Shown here piece after piece: positions 26,412 through 35,500 of a DNA stretch of 64,000 nucleotides. The notes under the pieces were generated by a model, which was given only the letters and a program-made list of their open reading frames with translations, was not told the origin of the DNA and did not search any database. The DNA is from Nitrospira lenta. GTDB lineage: Bacteria; Nitrospirota; Nitrospiria; Nitrospirales; Nitrospiraceae. Numbering within the stretch: the stretch's first letter is position 1; every line of letters starts with the position of its first letter. The stretch spans positions 248,001 through 312,000 of the forward strand of contig NZ_OUNR01000001.1 in the NCBI RefSeq assembly GCF_900403705.1, in the 5' to 3' direction. The translations under genes were made by a program, and so were the position numbers.

Positions 26412-27347
26412 ATGACACCCACAAACAGATCAGTACCCACTCTCTCCACATGCATCTGTGTCCTGGCCATAGCATTCGCAGCTCCCGCCCTCGCTGGAGA
26501 GACGGCTACTCCAAAACAGCATAGTCTTATTCACCGTCCCGACGCTCCGGTATTGCCGATCGTCCCGCGGCCGGAATCCACAGCCATGCCCTCCCGGCCA
26601 GTTGCAGCCGCGGCGCCGGTGGTGACAATCCCTCCCACGCAAACACTCCACCACAAATTGACAAAAAAACCGGCCGCGGCGGTTATCAGCCCTCCTCTCC
26701 CGTCAGAACCAATGCCCTCATCAGGAATAAGCTCTAGACTGTCTTCAGCGGGAAATATTCACATCACGGCTCCCCAAACTGTGCCAGAGAGTCCATCAAA
26801 GAGCACGCCGACTCCGATCGGTGACCGTACGATTGCTCCCCTTGTTCCGATTGCCACGAGGCCACTGTCGATGTCTTCTTTGAGCAACACCGCAGCTCCA
26901 ACCGCCGCTCGCAATACCGCCGCCGCCGCTCCATTGACGGCGGCCGCTCAATCAGGTCTCCCCATAACCAGTCTAGCGCCGTCCATGTCCCGGCTTGTCC
27001 AGATGAGCCCGGGGTTAGCGAACTTACTCCAGCCGTCCACGCCTGCGATTACTCCTACGCCAACGGCTCCGCCCCCAACCTCCCCGCCACCTGTATCCTC
27101 TACCGGAAGCGTCACCCTCTCCTGGTCTGCAAACGGCGAGAGCGACTTGGCCGGGTACAAGATCTATTTTGGAACCTCGTCGGGAAATTACACTTCGTCA
27201 GGATCGCCCGCAGTAATTGGGAAAGTCACCAGCTACACCGTAACCGGCCTTCAGCGAAACACCACCTACTTCTTTGCCCTCTCCGCCTACGATAGTGCCG
27301 GCAACGAAAGTGCGCTTTCTGGCGAAGCCAGTAAAAGCATTCTGTAA
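26412..27347 (+). CDS. Secreted Pro/Ala/Thr-rich protein with C-terminal fibronectin type III domain
   Basis: 311 residues. Sec signal to about residue 28 (IAFAAPALAG); then some 190 residues of low-complexity Pro/Ala/Ser/Thr linker (e.g. TPTPTAPPPTSPPPVSS); then one FnIII domain: SVTLSWSANGESDLAGYKIY, TSYTVTGLQRNTTYFFALSA and YDSAGNESALS. The linker likely spans the cell envelope and the FnIII module binds a surface polymer or protein. The ATG at 26412 follows a sigma-54 promoter. No sortase or PEP-CTERM anchor is visible at the end (SKSIL). Confidence 0.8.
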   Translation: MTPTNRSVPTLSTCICVLAIAFAAPALAGETATPKQHSLIHRPDAPVLPIVPRPESTAMPSRPVAAAAPVVTIPPTQTLHHKLTKKPAAAVISPPLPSEPMPSSGISSRLSSAGNIHITAPQTVPESPSKSTPTPIGDRTIAPLVPIATRPLSMSSLSNTAAPTAARNTAAAAPLTAAAQSGLPITSLAPSMSRLVQMSPGLANLLQPSTPAITPTPTAPPPTSPPPVSSTGSVTLSWSANGESDLAGYKIYFGTSSGNYTSSGSPAVIGKVTSYTVTGLQRNTTYFFALSAYDSAGNESALSGEASKSIL

Positions 27348-27478
27348 CAGCTGCTTAAGATCAGTCTCAACTTCGCGTTGCTCTCTCCTCACCCACTTCC
27401 CAACATAGCCCACAAATACTCCTGCATGTGGCTCTCAACGTGGGCCTTACGGAATGACTATTTTGATGCCTCTGAAAC

Positions 27479-27604
27479 AAAGATGCTCAAATAGACGATC
27501 CAACAAGGCCGCAGGGAGTCCAGCGACTGAGGCGTACCCTCTGCGGTACGTCGCAAGGAGATGGATGACTGAGAACGCCGTTGGGCGTCTATTTCAGCAT
27601 CCTG
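27479..27604. repeat. Dispersed palindromic repeat, copy B
   Basis: About 126 bases. Outer arms: AGATGCTCAAATAGACG at the left and CGTCTATTTCAGCATCCT at the right, exact inverted partners over AAATAGACG. Conserved inner block CAACAAGGCCGCAG, central GCGTAC...GTACGT palindrome, and GAGAACG. The right end (base 27604) directly touches the stop codon (27605-27607) of the minus-strand SUMF1-like gene. Confidence 0.85.
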
Positions 27605-28399
27605 TTAGGATTTTACGCAGCGGAAGCCTATGTAGCTATTACGCGTCTCAGGAGGAAGCCTGAATCGCCCGTAGGTGAGCAGATACTTGGGCAAATCCGA
27701 CCAGGACCCGCCGCGCAGCACTTTGAATTGGCCGTTCTCAGGGCCTGATGGATTGGTTTCCTGGCTACGTTCGTAATAATTCGCACCGTACCAGTCAGAC
27801 ACCCATTCCCCCACATTCCCCGCCATCTGATACAACCCGAAGGGGCTCTTACCGGCTTCATACGACTGTACCGGCATAAGCACCTGACTGTAGCTGAACC
27901 GTGCCCCCAGCGCGAAATTCGCGACTTCTTTCGTCGGCAGCAGATTGCCCCAGGGATACAGCCGCCCATCGACGCCGCGTGCAGCCTTTTCCCATTCGGC
28001 TTCCGTCGGCAACCGTTTCCCTTTCCAGCGGCAATAGGCATCGGCATCATGCCAATCTACGCCGATCACGGGACGATCACTGTGTTGGGCCACACTCACG
28101 GTCTCCCACAGCCAAGGAGCCGCACGCCCGGTCGCCGAGAGAAACGCGCCATACTGTGCAGTGGTTACCTCAGACACATCCATCATGAAAGGATCGAGCA
28201 TCACACGATGCAGAGGCCGCTCATCTTCCAATGCCTGCGTTCCGGCTGCCCCCATCTCGAACGGGCCTCCAGGAATCAACACCATCGGCGTTTCCACAGG
28301 AAGCGCTTGTTCCAAAGCCTGTGATCGTCTGAGCCGATCCAGTTGAGCCATGGCATGGGCCTCAACCAAAAGAAGCAGCAGGATGGTCAAAACGATCAT
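27605..28399 (-). CDS. SUMF1/FGE-fold exported protein without the FGE cysteines
   Basis: 264 residues from the ATG at 28399. A hydrophobic signal (IVLTILLLLLVEAHA) is followed by the SUMF1 domain: MVLIPGGPFEMGAAG, DPFMMDVSEVTTAQYGAF, VIGVDWHDADAYCRWKGKRL, PTEAEWEKAARG, GNVGEWVSDWYG and VLRGGSWSDLPKYLL ending IGFRCVKS. True formylglycine-generating enzymes have two cysteines just after GGSW; here those positions are non-cysteine, so sulfatase activation is unlikely. The start codon and first ~7 residues lie inside repeat copy C and there is no ribosome site; M at 28351 is the next start but would lose the signal helix. Confidence 0.8.
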   Translation of the reverse strand: MIVLTILLLLLVEAHAMAQLDRLRRSQALEQALPVETPMVLIPGGPFEMGAAGTQALEDERPLHRVMLDPFMMDVSEVTTAQYGAFLSATGRAAPWLWETVSVAQHSDRPVIGVDWHDADAYCRWKGKRLPTEAEWEKAARGVDGRLYPWGNLLPTKEVANFALGARFSYSQVLMPVQSYEAGKSPFGLYQMAGNVGEWVSDWYGANYYERSQETNPSGPENGQFKVLRGGSWSDLPKYLLTYGRFRLPPETRNSYIGFRCVKS

Positions 28400-28502
28400 C
28401 CAGCAAGGCCGCAGGGAGTGTGAACGCCGAGGCGTACGCGGTTGGTACGTTAAGGCGTTCTCACAACCGAGAACGAAGCTGGGGATCGTTTTCACCATCC
28501 TG
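28379..28502. repeat. Dispersed palindromic repeat, copy C
   Basis: About 124 bases. Left arm CAGGATGGTCAAAACGATC, right arm GATCGTTTTCACCATCCTG: they pair almost perfectly and differ from the arms of copies A and B. Conserved CCAGCAAGGCCGCAG block; inner stem GTGAACGCC / GGCGTTCTCAC; central GCGTAC...GTACGT. The right end lies one base from the methyltransferase stop codon. The left arm contains the start codon of the SUMF1-like gene. Confidence 0.88.
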
Positions 28503-28503
28503 T

Positions 28504-29166
28504 TCAATAGATGATGCCGCCAACGACCCAATGCCGATCATCCGGCACATCGATGAGCAACCGCGTGAGATTCATCTGCGCGAGTTGGGCGCCGATTTCA
28601 TCTTCGGTAAATGCCGCGAGCAGCGAATTATAGAAATCGCGGCGCAGAATATCAGGGGCTCCCTTCGCGTACTGGTCCACAATGGCTTGGGCCGCCTCGG
28701 ATGATTCGGGCCGCAACAGATCCATGACCAGCACCGGCGAGCCGGGCTTCACAAAGAGCCGCAGCTTGTGCCAGAACTGCAACGGATTGGGCAAGTGATG
28801 GAGCAGACTATTGGAGACAGCCGCATCAGCCTGGTTGGCTCCGGCAAGATCCTGGAATCGTTCACAGCGCACAGATACCCGGCTCGACAGATCAGCCTGG
28901 CGAACGGCCTGCTCAGCCAACTCGATCATCGGCCTCGACGCATCAATTCCTGTGACGCGACAATCCGGCAAGGCACGGGCCAGTCGAACGGGAATATCGC
29001 CCGGCCCGCAGCCAAAATCAAACACATGCCCTTGGGAAAACTCCGGGAAGTATTCTCGAAACAACTCGACGAAGCGCTGATTCTCTGCGGAGAAATCCGC
29101 CTCAGCATAGGCCGTGGCCTGCAAAGGATCATCCATGAATTCCGGCTCAAGAACCCGTGATATCAT
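28504..29166 (-). CDS. Class I SAM-dependent methyltransferase
   Basis: 220 residues. Motif I is VFDFGCGPGDIPVRLARALP (about residue 48), then VTGIDASRPMIELAEQAVRQ, and the post-motif DAAVSNSLLHHLPNPLQFW. The C-terminal part includes VLVMDLLRPESSEAA. The fold is that of the UbiE/Methyltransf_25 group; the substrate is unknown. It is in a minus-strand series after prmA and the MOSC gene (17-base gap), with repeat copy C directly at its 3' end. Confidence 0.82.
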   Translation of the reverse strand: MISRVLEPEFMDDPLQATAYAEADFSAENQRFVELFREYFPEFSQGHVFDFGCGPGDIPVRLARALPDCRVTGIDASRPMIELAEQAVRQADLSSRVSVRCERFQDLAGANQADAAVSNSLLHHLPNPLQFWHKLRLFVKPGSPVLVMDLLRPESSEAAQAIVDQYAKGAPDILRRDFYNSLLAAFTEDEIGAQLAQMNLTRLLIDVPDDRHWVVGGIIY

Positions 29167-29182
29167 ACGCTCACTCCTTGGA

Positions 29183-29674
29183 TCAGTCGGCCTTTGTCTG
29201 AACGTTCACCTGATCGCCCGGTCGAACGACTCCATCCTTCAACACTTTGGCATACACCCGGCTCCACCCTGGCTGCTTCTTCTGCGACAGGCGCTGATAG
29301 TCGCCATCGTGGAACCATTGGGCATTGTGGCGACAGGGTGATGTATAGCTCATCACTTCCAATTCAACATCGGGCCCGACAGTGAGCCTGACGCCGGGCC
29401 TCACCAACTTCCAGTCCAGCCCCGTCAACGTCAAATTCTCTCCGGAGAAACCCGGCTCGATGGAATGGCCCGCCTGGCGCAATTGCTCAATCACCTCCAG
29501 CGAAAATAAGCAGACCGCACGATCAGGACCGCCGTGAAGTTTCACGTTACGCTGACGATCTCCTTCGACACCCAGCCGGCTTACACGCGCCTCCAGCACC
29601 GGCTGTTTCGGCACCCCGCCGTCCGAGACGCTGACCTGATGAATATGCGGATAGGGCGGACGTCCGCTGTTCAT
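29183..29674 (-). CDS. MOSC-domain protein
   Basis: 163 residues. Hallmarks of the MOSC beta-barrel: GVEGDRQRNVKLHGGPDRAV near residue 35, FSGENLTLTGLDW and the conserved cysteine in SYTSPCRHNAQWF. MOSC domains bind sulfur or molybdenum cofactor (as in MOCOS and YiiM). This short stand-alone form resembles YiiM-type molybdo-enzymes. It begins 3 bases after prmA and probably shares its mRNA. The substrate is unknown. Confidence 0.85.
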   Translation of the reverse strand: MNSGRPPYPHIHQVSVSDGGVPKQPVLEARVSRLGVEGDRQRNVKLHGGPDRAVCLFSLEVIEQLRQAGHSIEPGFSGENLTLTGLDWKLVRPGVRLTVGPDVELEVMSYTSPCRHNAQWFHDGDYQRLSQKKQPGWSRVYAKVLKDGVVRPGDQVNVQTKAD

Positions 29675-29677
29675 GCT

Positions 29678-30553
29678 CTACTCATGGCCTTCACACGATT
29701 CAGCTCGACGCAGCTCGATCGCCACCCAGCCTTCCTGCTCTCGCCGATTCACAGGATACAACCCCAAGCCGGCATAGCGTGCCATGACTTCTTCGACCTG
29801 TTCAACCAGCAGACCTGAAAAAAAGAGCCGAGACCCAGCCACGCCGTAGGCCGCCAACTCATCGGCTAATAGCAAGAGCGTCTGCCGATCGATATTCGCG
29901 ACCACCACATCCGGCCACGTACCCATCGCCACATCGGACAGCGTTCCGCAGATGAGGGTCAACTCCTGACCGAAGGCATTCTGGCCCGCACACTCCTGAG
30001 CACAGTCCACCGCCACCGGATCGATTTCGACACCGACAGCCGACTGCGCACCCAGCCGCAACGCCGCCATCGCCAGAATACCGCTGCCGGACCCGACATC
30101 CAGCACCGTTTCACCGCCGCGAATCAGTTCCTCCAGCCACTCCAACAACATGCGGGTGGTCGCGTGATGGCCTGTCCCGAACGCCTGTTTGGGATCGAGG
30201 ATAATGTCGAGATCACCGGCCAGCAATGACGCAGGCTCCCAACTGGGCCGAATCACCAGCCGGCGCCCGACCCGGAGCGGCTTGACCGACTGCGCCCACT
30301 GCCGATTCCAATCCTGGTGCGGCAGATCTCCGACGTGCACAGCCCCACTGCTCTGCCCGGAGGGATCGAGTTGATCCAGCGCCGCGCGGACCTGTCCCAA
30401 CTGGTCTCCACTCCAATGGTCACGCGACCAATAGAGATGGGTCACCCCTTGATCCTCCCAGGCGCCCCGTACATGAGGATCACCCAGCAACCCAAGCAAT
30501 TCTCCAGGATCAACCGTGCTGTGGATACTGACATCAACCCATTCCTGCATCAT
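29678..30553 (-). CDS. prmA: Ribosomal protein L11 methyltransferase
   Basis: 291 residues from the ATG at 30553 (a second ATG follows at 30550); a longer upstream frame has no coding character. The catalytic domain shows DPKQAFGTGHHATTRMLLEW, motif I VLDVGSGSGILAMAALRLGA, GVEIDPVAVDCAQECAGQNA and DVVVANIDRQTL, the NPPF/NI-type motif of PrmA. The N-terminal domain (about 100 residues) is the L11-recognition part. It trimethylates ribosomal protein L11. First gene of the minus-strand prmA-MOSC-methyltransferase-SUMF1 series. Confidence 0.85.
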   Translation of the reverse strand: MMQEWVDVSIHSTVDPGELLGLLGDPHVRGAWEDQGVTHLYWSRDHWSGDQLGQVRAALDQLDPSGQSSGAVHVGDLPHQDWNRQWAQSVKPLRVGRRLVIRPSWEPASLLAGDLDIILDPKQAFGTGHHATTRMLLEWLEELIRGGETVLDVGSGSGILAMAALRLGAQSAVGVEIDPVAVDCAQECAGQNAFGQELTLICGTLSDVAMGTWPDVVVANIDRQTLLLLADELAAYGVAGSRLFFSGLLVEQVEEVMARYAGLGLYPVNRREQEGWVAIELRRAESCEGHE

Positions 30554-30598
30554 CGAGTCTCTCTCACAATTAATTGACGAGCACGCGCCCTTCCCAGT

Positions 30599-32446
30599 AT
30601 GGTCGATCTCATCGTGACGTCCGACCACACCAACACCAGACGCGAACACACCCTCACCCGCCTCTTACAACGGGGCGAGCGCCTGCACCGGCGCGGGACA
30701 CAAGCCAGCACACGATTCTCCCGGTGGCGAGGCGTCCTCTTTCTGGTCGGACTGCTCATCACCGTGACGCTCTACCGGCTGGAACAGTACGACGCCGGCA
30801 ACTGGTCGCTCCTGTTGTTCGTCATCGGATTTCTCACAATCGCCGCGTATCATAACAGGCTCGAACACCGGATTCACCGGCTGGCGTTATGGTCCGGCAT
30901 CAAGCGCCAGCATCTCGGCCGTCTGCGTCTCGACTGGAACGCCATCCCGCCCAATCGACCGGTTCAGTCCGCCATACACCTCTATGCCCATGACCTCGAC
31001 CTGCTCGGCCCTCGCTCCCTACTGCATCTCCTCGACACGACCACGTCCACACAGGGCCACGACCGGCTCGCTTCCTGGCTCCTCACTCAACCGCCGGATG
31101 AACAGACCTGGCAGAGCAGACACCGGCTGGTCAAAGAACTGACTCGGCTGACAGGGTTTCGGGATCGGCTGAACGTCCAAGCCCGGCTGACGGGCGAGGC
31201 GGAAATCAACGGGCAACGCATTGAGGCGATCCTGCGGCATCATCTGCATCTGCCCTCCCTCCGCATCGTCCTCCCGATCCAAGCCATACTCGCCGCCACC
31301 ACGCTGATTCTCGGCCTTGGCACGCTGCTCAACCTCATGCCGTCCTATTGGATGATCTCGTTCGGCCTCTATGCGGTGATCTTTTTTCAGACCGATCAGG
31401 GAGAGGAATTGCTGGAGCATGCCGTCGGCCTGCATCATGAAGTCGAAAAACTGGGAACGCTCTTACAGTTCCTGGAGCAGCGCGCCCAGAAACCGGGATC
31501 GGCACTGGCCGCAACCTGCCGCGTGCTCCTAGAAACGGATAAGGCCCCGTCGGCGTTGATTCGACGCCTGGCGTGGGTGCTCCATGGCGTCAGCGTCAAA
31601 GCGCATCCGCTGGTTCACTTGGTGCTCAATGCGCTGTGCCCCTGGGATCTGTTCTTTACCTTCCGCCTGCAACAATTCCAACGGCGGATCCAGCACCTCC
31701 TCCCACTCTGGCTGGATTGCCTCGCCGAAGTGGAAGCCGCATCAGCACTGGCCACCTTCGCCTACCTGCACCCGTCATATACCTGGCCGACACCCCACCG
31801 GACCGAGGCGCTGACCGCCACAGGACTCGGCCATCCGCTCATCCCCGCGGGCAAGCGAGTCACCAACGACATCGCATTTGCACGCCGCGGCATTCTGTAT
31901 CTAATCACCGGTTCAAACATGTCCGGCAAGAGCACCTTCCTCAGAACGATCGGCATCAATCTCTGCCTCGCGCAGGCCGGTGCGCCGGTCTGCGCCAAGA
32001 CCTTTGCCTGGACCTGGAGCCGCCTCGCCTGCTGCATTCGCGTCAACGACTCCCTGGATGCAGGCCTGTCGTTCTTCTATGCGGAAGTGAAACGCTTGAA
32101 GTCGATTCTTCAGGCGACGGAGGATCGAGAGGCCCCGCCGGTGCTGTTCTTGATCGACGAAATTTTCAAAGGCACCAACAACCGTGAGCGGCTCATTGGC
32201 AGTCGGGCCTATGTACGGGCACTAGCCATGGGCAACGGCTACGGCTTGGTCACCACCCACGATCTCGAGCTTGCCGATCTTGACCAATCGATTCCCGCGC
32301 TCACCAACAGCCACTTTCAAGAAACAGTCGCGGCCGGCACACTGCAATTCGATTACACCCTGCGGCCAGGCCCCTGCCCAACGACCAATGCGTTGCGGAT
32401 TATGGAATTGGAAGGACTGCCGATAAACCTCCCGCCGCCTTCATAA
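30599..32446 (+). CDS. MutS-like ATPase with N-terminal membrane helices
   Basis: 615 residues. Two hydrophobic helices lie near residues 40-85 (FLVGLLITVTLYRL, LLLFVIGFLTIAAYH) and two more near 225-270. The C-terminal domain is the MutS ABC-type ATPase: Walker A ITGSNMSGKSTFLRTIGINL (about 437), signature-like VNDSLDAGLSFFYAEVKRLK, Walker B PVLFLIDEIFKGTNNRERL and the TTHD switch. Mismatch-recognition domains I and II of real MutS are absent. This places it with the short MutS-like membrane proteins of unknown function, not with mismatch repair. Divergent from prmA. Confidence 0.8.
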   Translation: MVDLIVTSDHTNTRREHTLTRLLQRGERLHRRGTQASTRFSRWRGVLFLVGLLITVTLYRLEQYDAGNWSLLLFVIGFLTIAAYHNRLEHRIHRLALWSGIKRQHLGRLRLDWNAIPPNRPVQSAIHLYAHDLDLLGPRSLLHLLDTTTSTQGHDRLASWLLTQPPDEQTWQSRHRLVKELTRLTGFRDRLNVQARLTGEAEINGQRIEAILRHHLHLPSLRIVLPIQAILAATTLILGLGTLLNLMPSYWMISFGLYAVIFFQTDQGEELLEHAVGLHHEVEKLGTLLQFLEQRAQKPGSALAATCRVLLETDKAPSALIRRLAWVLHGVSVKAHPLVHLVLNALCPWDLFFTFRLQQFQRRIQHLLPLWLDCLAEVEAASALATFAYLHPSYTWPTPHRTEALTATGLGHPLIPAGKRVTNDIAFARRGILYLITGSNMSGKSTFLRTIGINLCLAQAGAPVCAKTFAWTWSRLACCIRVNDSLDAGLSFFYAEVKRLKSILQATEDREAPPVLFLIDEIFKGTNNRERLIGSRAYVRALAMGNGYGLVTTHDLELADLDQSIPALTNSHFQETVAAGTLQFDYTLRPGPCPTTNALRIMELEGLPINLPPPS

Positions 32447-32525
32447 CCGCCGGAACGAGACAGCCGGAAGCCGGCCTCTGCAACCGAGAAATACCCGGAT
32501 TCCTTCACTCTGAGCGACGTTTCCT

Positions 32526-32554
32526 TTGACCTCCGCGTGCACTTGCTCCATAGT
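32526..32554 (+). promoter_or_regulatory. Predicted sigma-70 promoter for the acyltransferase fusion gene
   Basis: TTGACC (32526-32531), 17-base spacer and CATAGT (32549-32554), 37 bases before the ATG at 32591. Five of six matches at -35 and four of six at -10. Confidence 0.45.
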
Positions 32555-32590
32555 TAGACACATCACTTTCATTCACCCAAGCGCGAGTAC

Positions 32591-35500
32591 ATGTCCATTC
32601 CATCGTCGCATCCGCTTCGCGGTCTGTTGATCGCGCAATTCTTCGGCGCCTTTAACGACAACGCCTGGAAACTCATAGTCGCGCTCCTCGGCATTCGTCA
32701 GGTCGCGGCGACCCTGGCGCCGGGCGCGGATCTGGAAGCAGCCTCTCAATCGCAGACCACGCTCACATTTGTCATCTTCACACTCCCGTTGGTGCTGATC
32801 TCGCTGGTGGCCGGTGTGGTGGCGGATCGCATCAGCAAACGCACCGTCATCGTGTCCATGAAAGCCGTTGAAGTCGGCCTCATGGCGGCCGGCACCGTCG
32901 CCCTCTTTATCGATCAGGCCGGGGGCTGGCTGCCCCTCATCGTACTCGGCTGTATGGGCGCCCACAGCGCACTCTTCAGCCCGGCGAAATATGGAATCTT
33001 GCCTGAAATTCTGCCGCACGACCGGCTCACCCAGGGCAATGGCATTCTTGAATTGAGCACCTTCCTCGCAATTCTTGGCGGCACCGCCGTCGGGGGAATG
33101 CTGCTGGAGGGCGCAGGCTCATCCACCTGGCTGGCTCCGCTGGCGCTCACGCTGTTCTCGCTCATCGGCTTCGGCGCATCGCTGACCGTCCCTTCCGTCC
33201 CGGTCGCCCGGACAGAGGGAGGCATCGGCTCCACGCTCGGAGGAGCCATTCACGCCGTCCGCGCCAGCCAAACCTTGCTGCTCACGATCCTCGGCGCCGC
33301 CTTCTTCTGGACGATCGCCAGCCTGGTCGGCCAAGATATGTTGGTCTACGCCAAAACGGTCCTGACCCTGCCGGACTCGCTCTCCGGCCTCCCGCTCGCC
33401 GTGCTCTCGATCGGCATCGGCGCCGGCGCCATGCTCGCGGGAAAACTTTCCGGCGAGCGCATCGAGTACGGCTTGATTCCCATGGGCGCCATCGGGATCT
33501 GGGTGTTTCTCTTACTGCTGGGACTGCTCGGTCCAGCACTCTACGGCACACTCATCTTGATGGCAGGACTTGGCCTGTCCTGTGGACTCTTTGTCGTGCC
33601 CATAAATTCCTTGATCCAGTGGCATGCGCCCACCGATCGGCGCGGAAGCATCATTGCCCTCTCAAATACCTGCACGTATAGTGGCGTCCTCATGGGATCG
33701 CTCAGCGGCGGCATCTTGGCATCTCTCGGCCTTTCCAGCACCGGCATTCTACTCGCGGCGGCTGCGGCCACCTTCGCCGGCACCCTGTGGGCCCTCTGGC
33801 TGGTCCCCGGCGCCTTCGTCCGCCTCGTCCTCATGCTCCTGACTAAAACGCTCTATCGAGTGCGCATTGTCGAACCGGCACACGTACCGCAAACAGGCGG
33901 CGCGCTTCTGGTCCCGAACCACATGTCGCTGGTCGACGGGTTTCTCCTGATCGCCAGCCTCGACCGCCCGGTCCGCTTTGTAGTCGATGCCGCCTACGCG
34001 ACCCATCCGTTGTTCAAATGGTTGATGGACATTATGCAGGTCATCCCGATTTCTTCTTCCGGGGGACCGAGGGTCATCCTGCGCGCGCTCCGTAGCGCCG
34101 GTCAGGCACTCGACGACGGCGAGCTCGTCTGCATCTTCCCGGAAGGGCAAATCACCAGAACCGGCACGCTCTTGCCGTTCCGCCGTGGATTCGAACGCAT
34201 CGTGAAAGGACGCACCGTCCCCATCATCCCGGTTCATCTGGATCGCGTCTGGGGCAGCCTCTTCAGCTTCGTCAAAGGCCGCTTCATCTGGAAGCTTCCG
34301 GAACAGATTCCCTATCCGGTGACAGTCTCCTTCGGCGCGCCGCAACCGGCCGGGACTCCGGCGCATGAACTCCGCCGGCTCGTGCGCGAGCTGGGTGAAG
34401 CCGCCTGGAGATTGCGTAAAGCCGACCAGCAACCGATCCATCGCCCGGTCATCACCGCCTGGCGCCGCCATCCGCTCACCTTTGCTATGGCCGACGCCTC
34501 TCGCCCGCGCATCACCGGACTCAAAGCCTTGATCGGCACCGTCACGCTGGCGCGCGCCATGCGAACGCACTGGCGGGGCCAGCGTCATGTGGGGCTGCTC
34601 CTGCCTCCGAGCGTGCCCGGTGCGCTGCTCAACGTCGCCGCCGCCCTCGCTGGAAAAACCAGTGTGAATCTGAATTACACCGTCGGCCGTGTCGGGCTGG
34701 AATCGGCAGTGACTCAGGCCGACCTCAAGACCGTGCTCACCAGCCGTCTGTTTATCGACAAGGCCAAATTGGAAATCCCCGGCAGCGTCACGGTCTTGTA
34801 TCTGGAAGATATCGCCAGGACGATATCCGGCGGCGAGAAATTCACCGCCTTGCTGCTGGGACTCTTCGCGCCGATCGGCCTTCTGGAGCGGGCCTGCGGC
34901 CGGGAGCAGCCGATCAGCCTGGACGATCTGGCCACGATCATCTTCAGCAGCGGCAGCACGGGTGAACCCAAAGGCGTCATGCTCTCGCACTTCGCAATCA
35001 ATGCGAACGTCGACGGCGCCGGACAGGTCATCCACATCAGCCAAGCCGATCGCGCCTTGGGCATCCTTCCCTTCTTCCATTCGTTCGGCTATATGCTGCT
35101 CTGGTTCTATGCGCGCAATAATACCGGCATCGTCTTTCACCCGTCTCCGTTGGATGTCGGCGCCATCGGTGAACTTTGCAGCCAGTACCGCATTTCCCTC
35201 CTGGTCGTCACGCCGACCTTCTTACAGCTCTATCTGCGCCGCTGCACGCCTGAACAATTCAGTAACCTGCGTGTCGTGCTGACGGGCGCGGAAAAACTCC
35301 CGCTCCGCCTCGTGCAGGCATTCCAGGACAAGTTCGGCATCACCCCGGTCGAAGGCTACGGCGTGACGGAGTGCGCGCCCGTCATCTCGGCCAACTGTCC
35401 GGACTTCCGCGCCTCCGGCTTCTACCAGGTGGCGTCGCGCCGAGGGACTGTCGGCCAGCCGTTTCCCGGCGTGTCGGTGCGCATCGTCGATCCGGAGACC

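Noticed and set aside
33749-35140. A 463-codon minus-strand frame antisense to the lipid fusion gene
   Set aside because: Asp/Arg/Gly-rich nonsense with no domain; the plus-strand motifs are unambiguous.
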